Position numbers and translations under genes: made by a program. Below the pieces are notes generated by a model. The model was not told where the DNA came from. It did not search any database and saw only the letters and a list, made by a program, of their open reading frames with translations. A stretch of 64,000 bases of DNA from Lepidostoma basale (taxonomy: Eukaryota; Arthropoda; Insecta; Trichoptera; Lepidostomatidae). The number at the start of each line of letters is the position of its first letter. The first letter of the stretch is position 1. Of the stretch, positions 62,881 to 64,000 are shown piece after piece. The stretch lies in assembly GCA_022606425.2 (NCBI GenBank), contig JAHDVF020000418.1:682001-746000 (forward strand). Reading direction: 5' to 3'.

Positions 62881-63100
62881 TTCGTCCAAATCTCCCATAT
62901 GAAGACATCGTGAAATGGGGTAGGAAAAACAAAGATTTTGGAGAGACAATTTAGATAGAATGATGTAAGAATTCCCCATGTGGTTGGTCACAATATACCC
63001 GTGGGACATCTATAGACGGGATGACTAACAAAAAGATGGAAAGAAAGATGATGTTCTAATTTCCAAGAGGATGAACCCCGTACAAGAACAGATCAATGAT
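62881..63100 (+). mobile_element. LINE scrap (2330-3105-like family)
   Basis: Broken + frames read SPYEDIVKWGRKNKDFGET and MTNKKMERKM, recalling EDIVRWSRQRHRE at 11350. Very decayed. Confidence 0.35.
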
Positions 63101-63279
63101 CTAGAATAAGATGAAAATGAAGAATTCGTACAAATCTCGTGGTTCTTTCTACTTTGAATGTTTTGGAAATCATTGCAGTCTTAAGAGTGATCGAAACAAT
63201 AAACATGACCAACAATTAGCTGACACACAATAGACTAGTTAAATTATGATGAGTGAACGTATCTTTTTTACATAATCAT

Positions 63280-63400
63280 AGGAACTTAGGGGAGTCCCAC
63301 CGCTTTCCCGAAGCTGTTATAGGCGGACGTCGCCTTTCGTCAGCTTCGCTCTATCAATCCCTAGGCCCGTTGCTCGTCCATGGGGACTTACGTTACTAGG
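63280..63400. repeat. dispersed repeat similar to 3180-3300
   Basis: GAAGCTGTTATAGGCGGACG and CGCCTTTCGTCAGC recall GAGGCTGTTATAGGATGCAG and CGCCATTTCGTCATC. No coding function seen. Confidence 0.3.
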
Positions 63401-63439
63401 GTTTTGTGATCAAAGAAAAACAAGAGGGACCCAGGCCAC

Positions 63440-63950
63440 ATTTAAACTACCCATTTTCTCTATGTCCCGCCGAAATGTAAATTTATTAAATCAGAGAGAG
63501 CCGTCTTGTAAATCGTTAGGACTATGTTCTGTAATTTCAAGACAGGCAACTGGACTAGGAGCAGTGTGCAGCTAATAGGGCGGAGTGGAGATGAGTTGTC
63601 GCTTCGTTCCAGGGGGCAGACAGACGTAGAGGACGGGGTCCAGCCGTGGGAGCAGAATATCCTTGTCCGGAGGGTGACAAAGTCTCTCAATCTAAATAGG
63701 ACTACAAGTATAATAGCCACACCAAGTGGTACAAAATACAGATATATCACAAATATTTTGGTGTTCCGTATGCTCGTACTCAAGGCCAATGGGTATTATT
63801 ATTGTTCTGTAATTTCTCATATAATGTTCTTGGGATGTAAACGATACGTTGTCTCGCCACCTTTTAAGTGGTCTTCTTGTATATCGGCTGGTAGTTGGAA
63901 CTGTAATAGTCAACTCCTCTAAGTCCCTATGACCTAAAAAAAAAAAAGGA
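63440..63950. other. unassigned; possible LINE debris
   Basis: Overlapping frames exist on both strands (- strand PTTSRYTRRPLKRWRDNVSF resembles an RP-RW-D LINE end), but none is convincing as a host gene. A poly-A run lies at about 63937-63948. Confidence 0.3.
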
Positions 63951-64000
63951 ATATAGTCCTAAAGAAAACAGAAGAAAAGAGAAGAAGTATCATTTCAATG

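Noticed and set aside
62900..63950. Host gene at the right edge
   Set aside because: Overlapping frames on both strands without splice signals or recognisable domains; more likely LINE debris.

Overview
The window is AT-rich nuclear DNA of an insect, most likely a lepidopteran (moth or butterfly). The evidence is split genes with GT-AG introns, insect-type gustatory receptor genes, Helitrons with Lepidoptera-like ends, and many 5'-truncated non-LTR retrotransposons. No bacterial-style operons, CRISPR arrays or rRNA genes are visible. By my reading, most of the sequence is transposable-element debris, much of it nested. Names such as LINE-A, LINE-B and repeat B are labels of mine, and clade assignments come from motif memory without database searches.

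Three host genes can be supported. (1) A complete six-exon gene for prenylated Rab acceptor 1 (RABAC1/PRA1 family) lies on the + strand at 25610-31436 and encodes 198 residues; all five introns join in frame. (2) A complete four-exon gustatory receptor (Gr1, 411 residues) lies on the - strand from 47405 to 40641. Its introns hold LINEs, a Harbinger-like MITE with a further inverted repeat inside, and a minisatellite. (3) The first exon of a paralogous receptor (Gr2) lies on the + strand at 49482-50065, head to head with Gr1, with the same intron phase. I could not find its later exons. A short acidic exon-like stretch near 188-368 on the - strand is a weak fourth candidate.

Layout. 1-10019: LINE fragments, mainly LINE-A in both orientations plus RTE-type, CR1/L2-type and other families; one LINE-A copy (5990-7240) keeps recognisable reverse transcriptase motifs. 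10020-15005: a Helitron holding two nested hAT elements, a composite repeat and an exact 268-bp tandem duplication. 15006-17435: jockey-type LINE fragments and a MITE. 17441-18723: an almost intact mariner with a frameshifting 22-bp duplication. 19000-24040: LINE copies and a piggyBac-like non-autonomous element. 25610-31436: the Rab acceptor gene. 31690-36160: a LINE-A copy split by a second piggyBac-like element, then a minisatellite split by a Helitron that contains a Penelope-type GIY-YIG fragment. 36465-40500: mariner, LINE and hAT debris. 40641-50065: the gustatory receptor pair. 51258-54460: a third Helitron related to the first. 54570-55911: a DNA-transposon relic, possibly Kolobok. 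56000-64000: LINE fragments, a 159-bp near-perfect palindrome, a second decayed mariner and a TA microsatellite.

The most interesting new-looking signal is a repeat (repeat B) fused at the same base to the 3' end of LINE-A in four copies, as expected of a SINE-like passenger mobilised by that LINE. LINE-A itself falls into two subfamilies whose simple-repeat tails, (GTTA)n and (GTTT)n or (GTT)n, follow their coding-end sequence.
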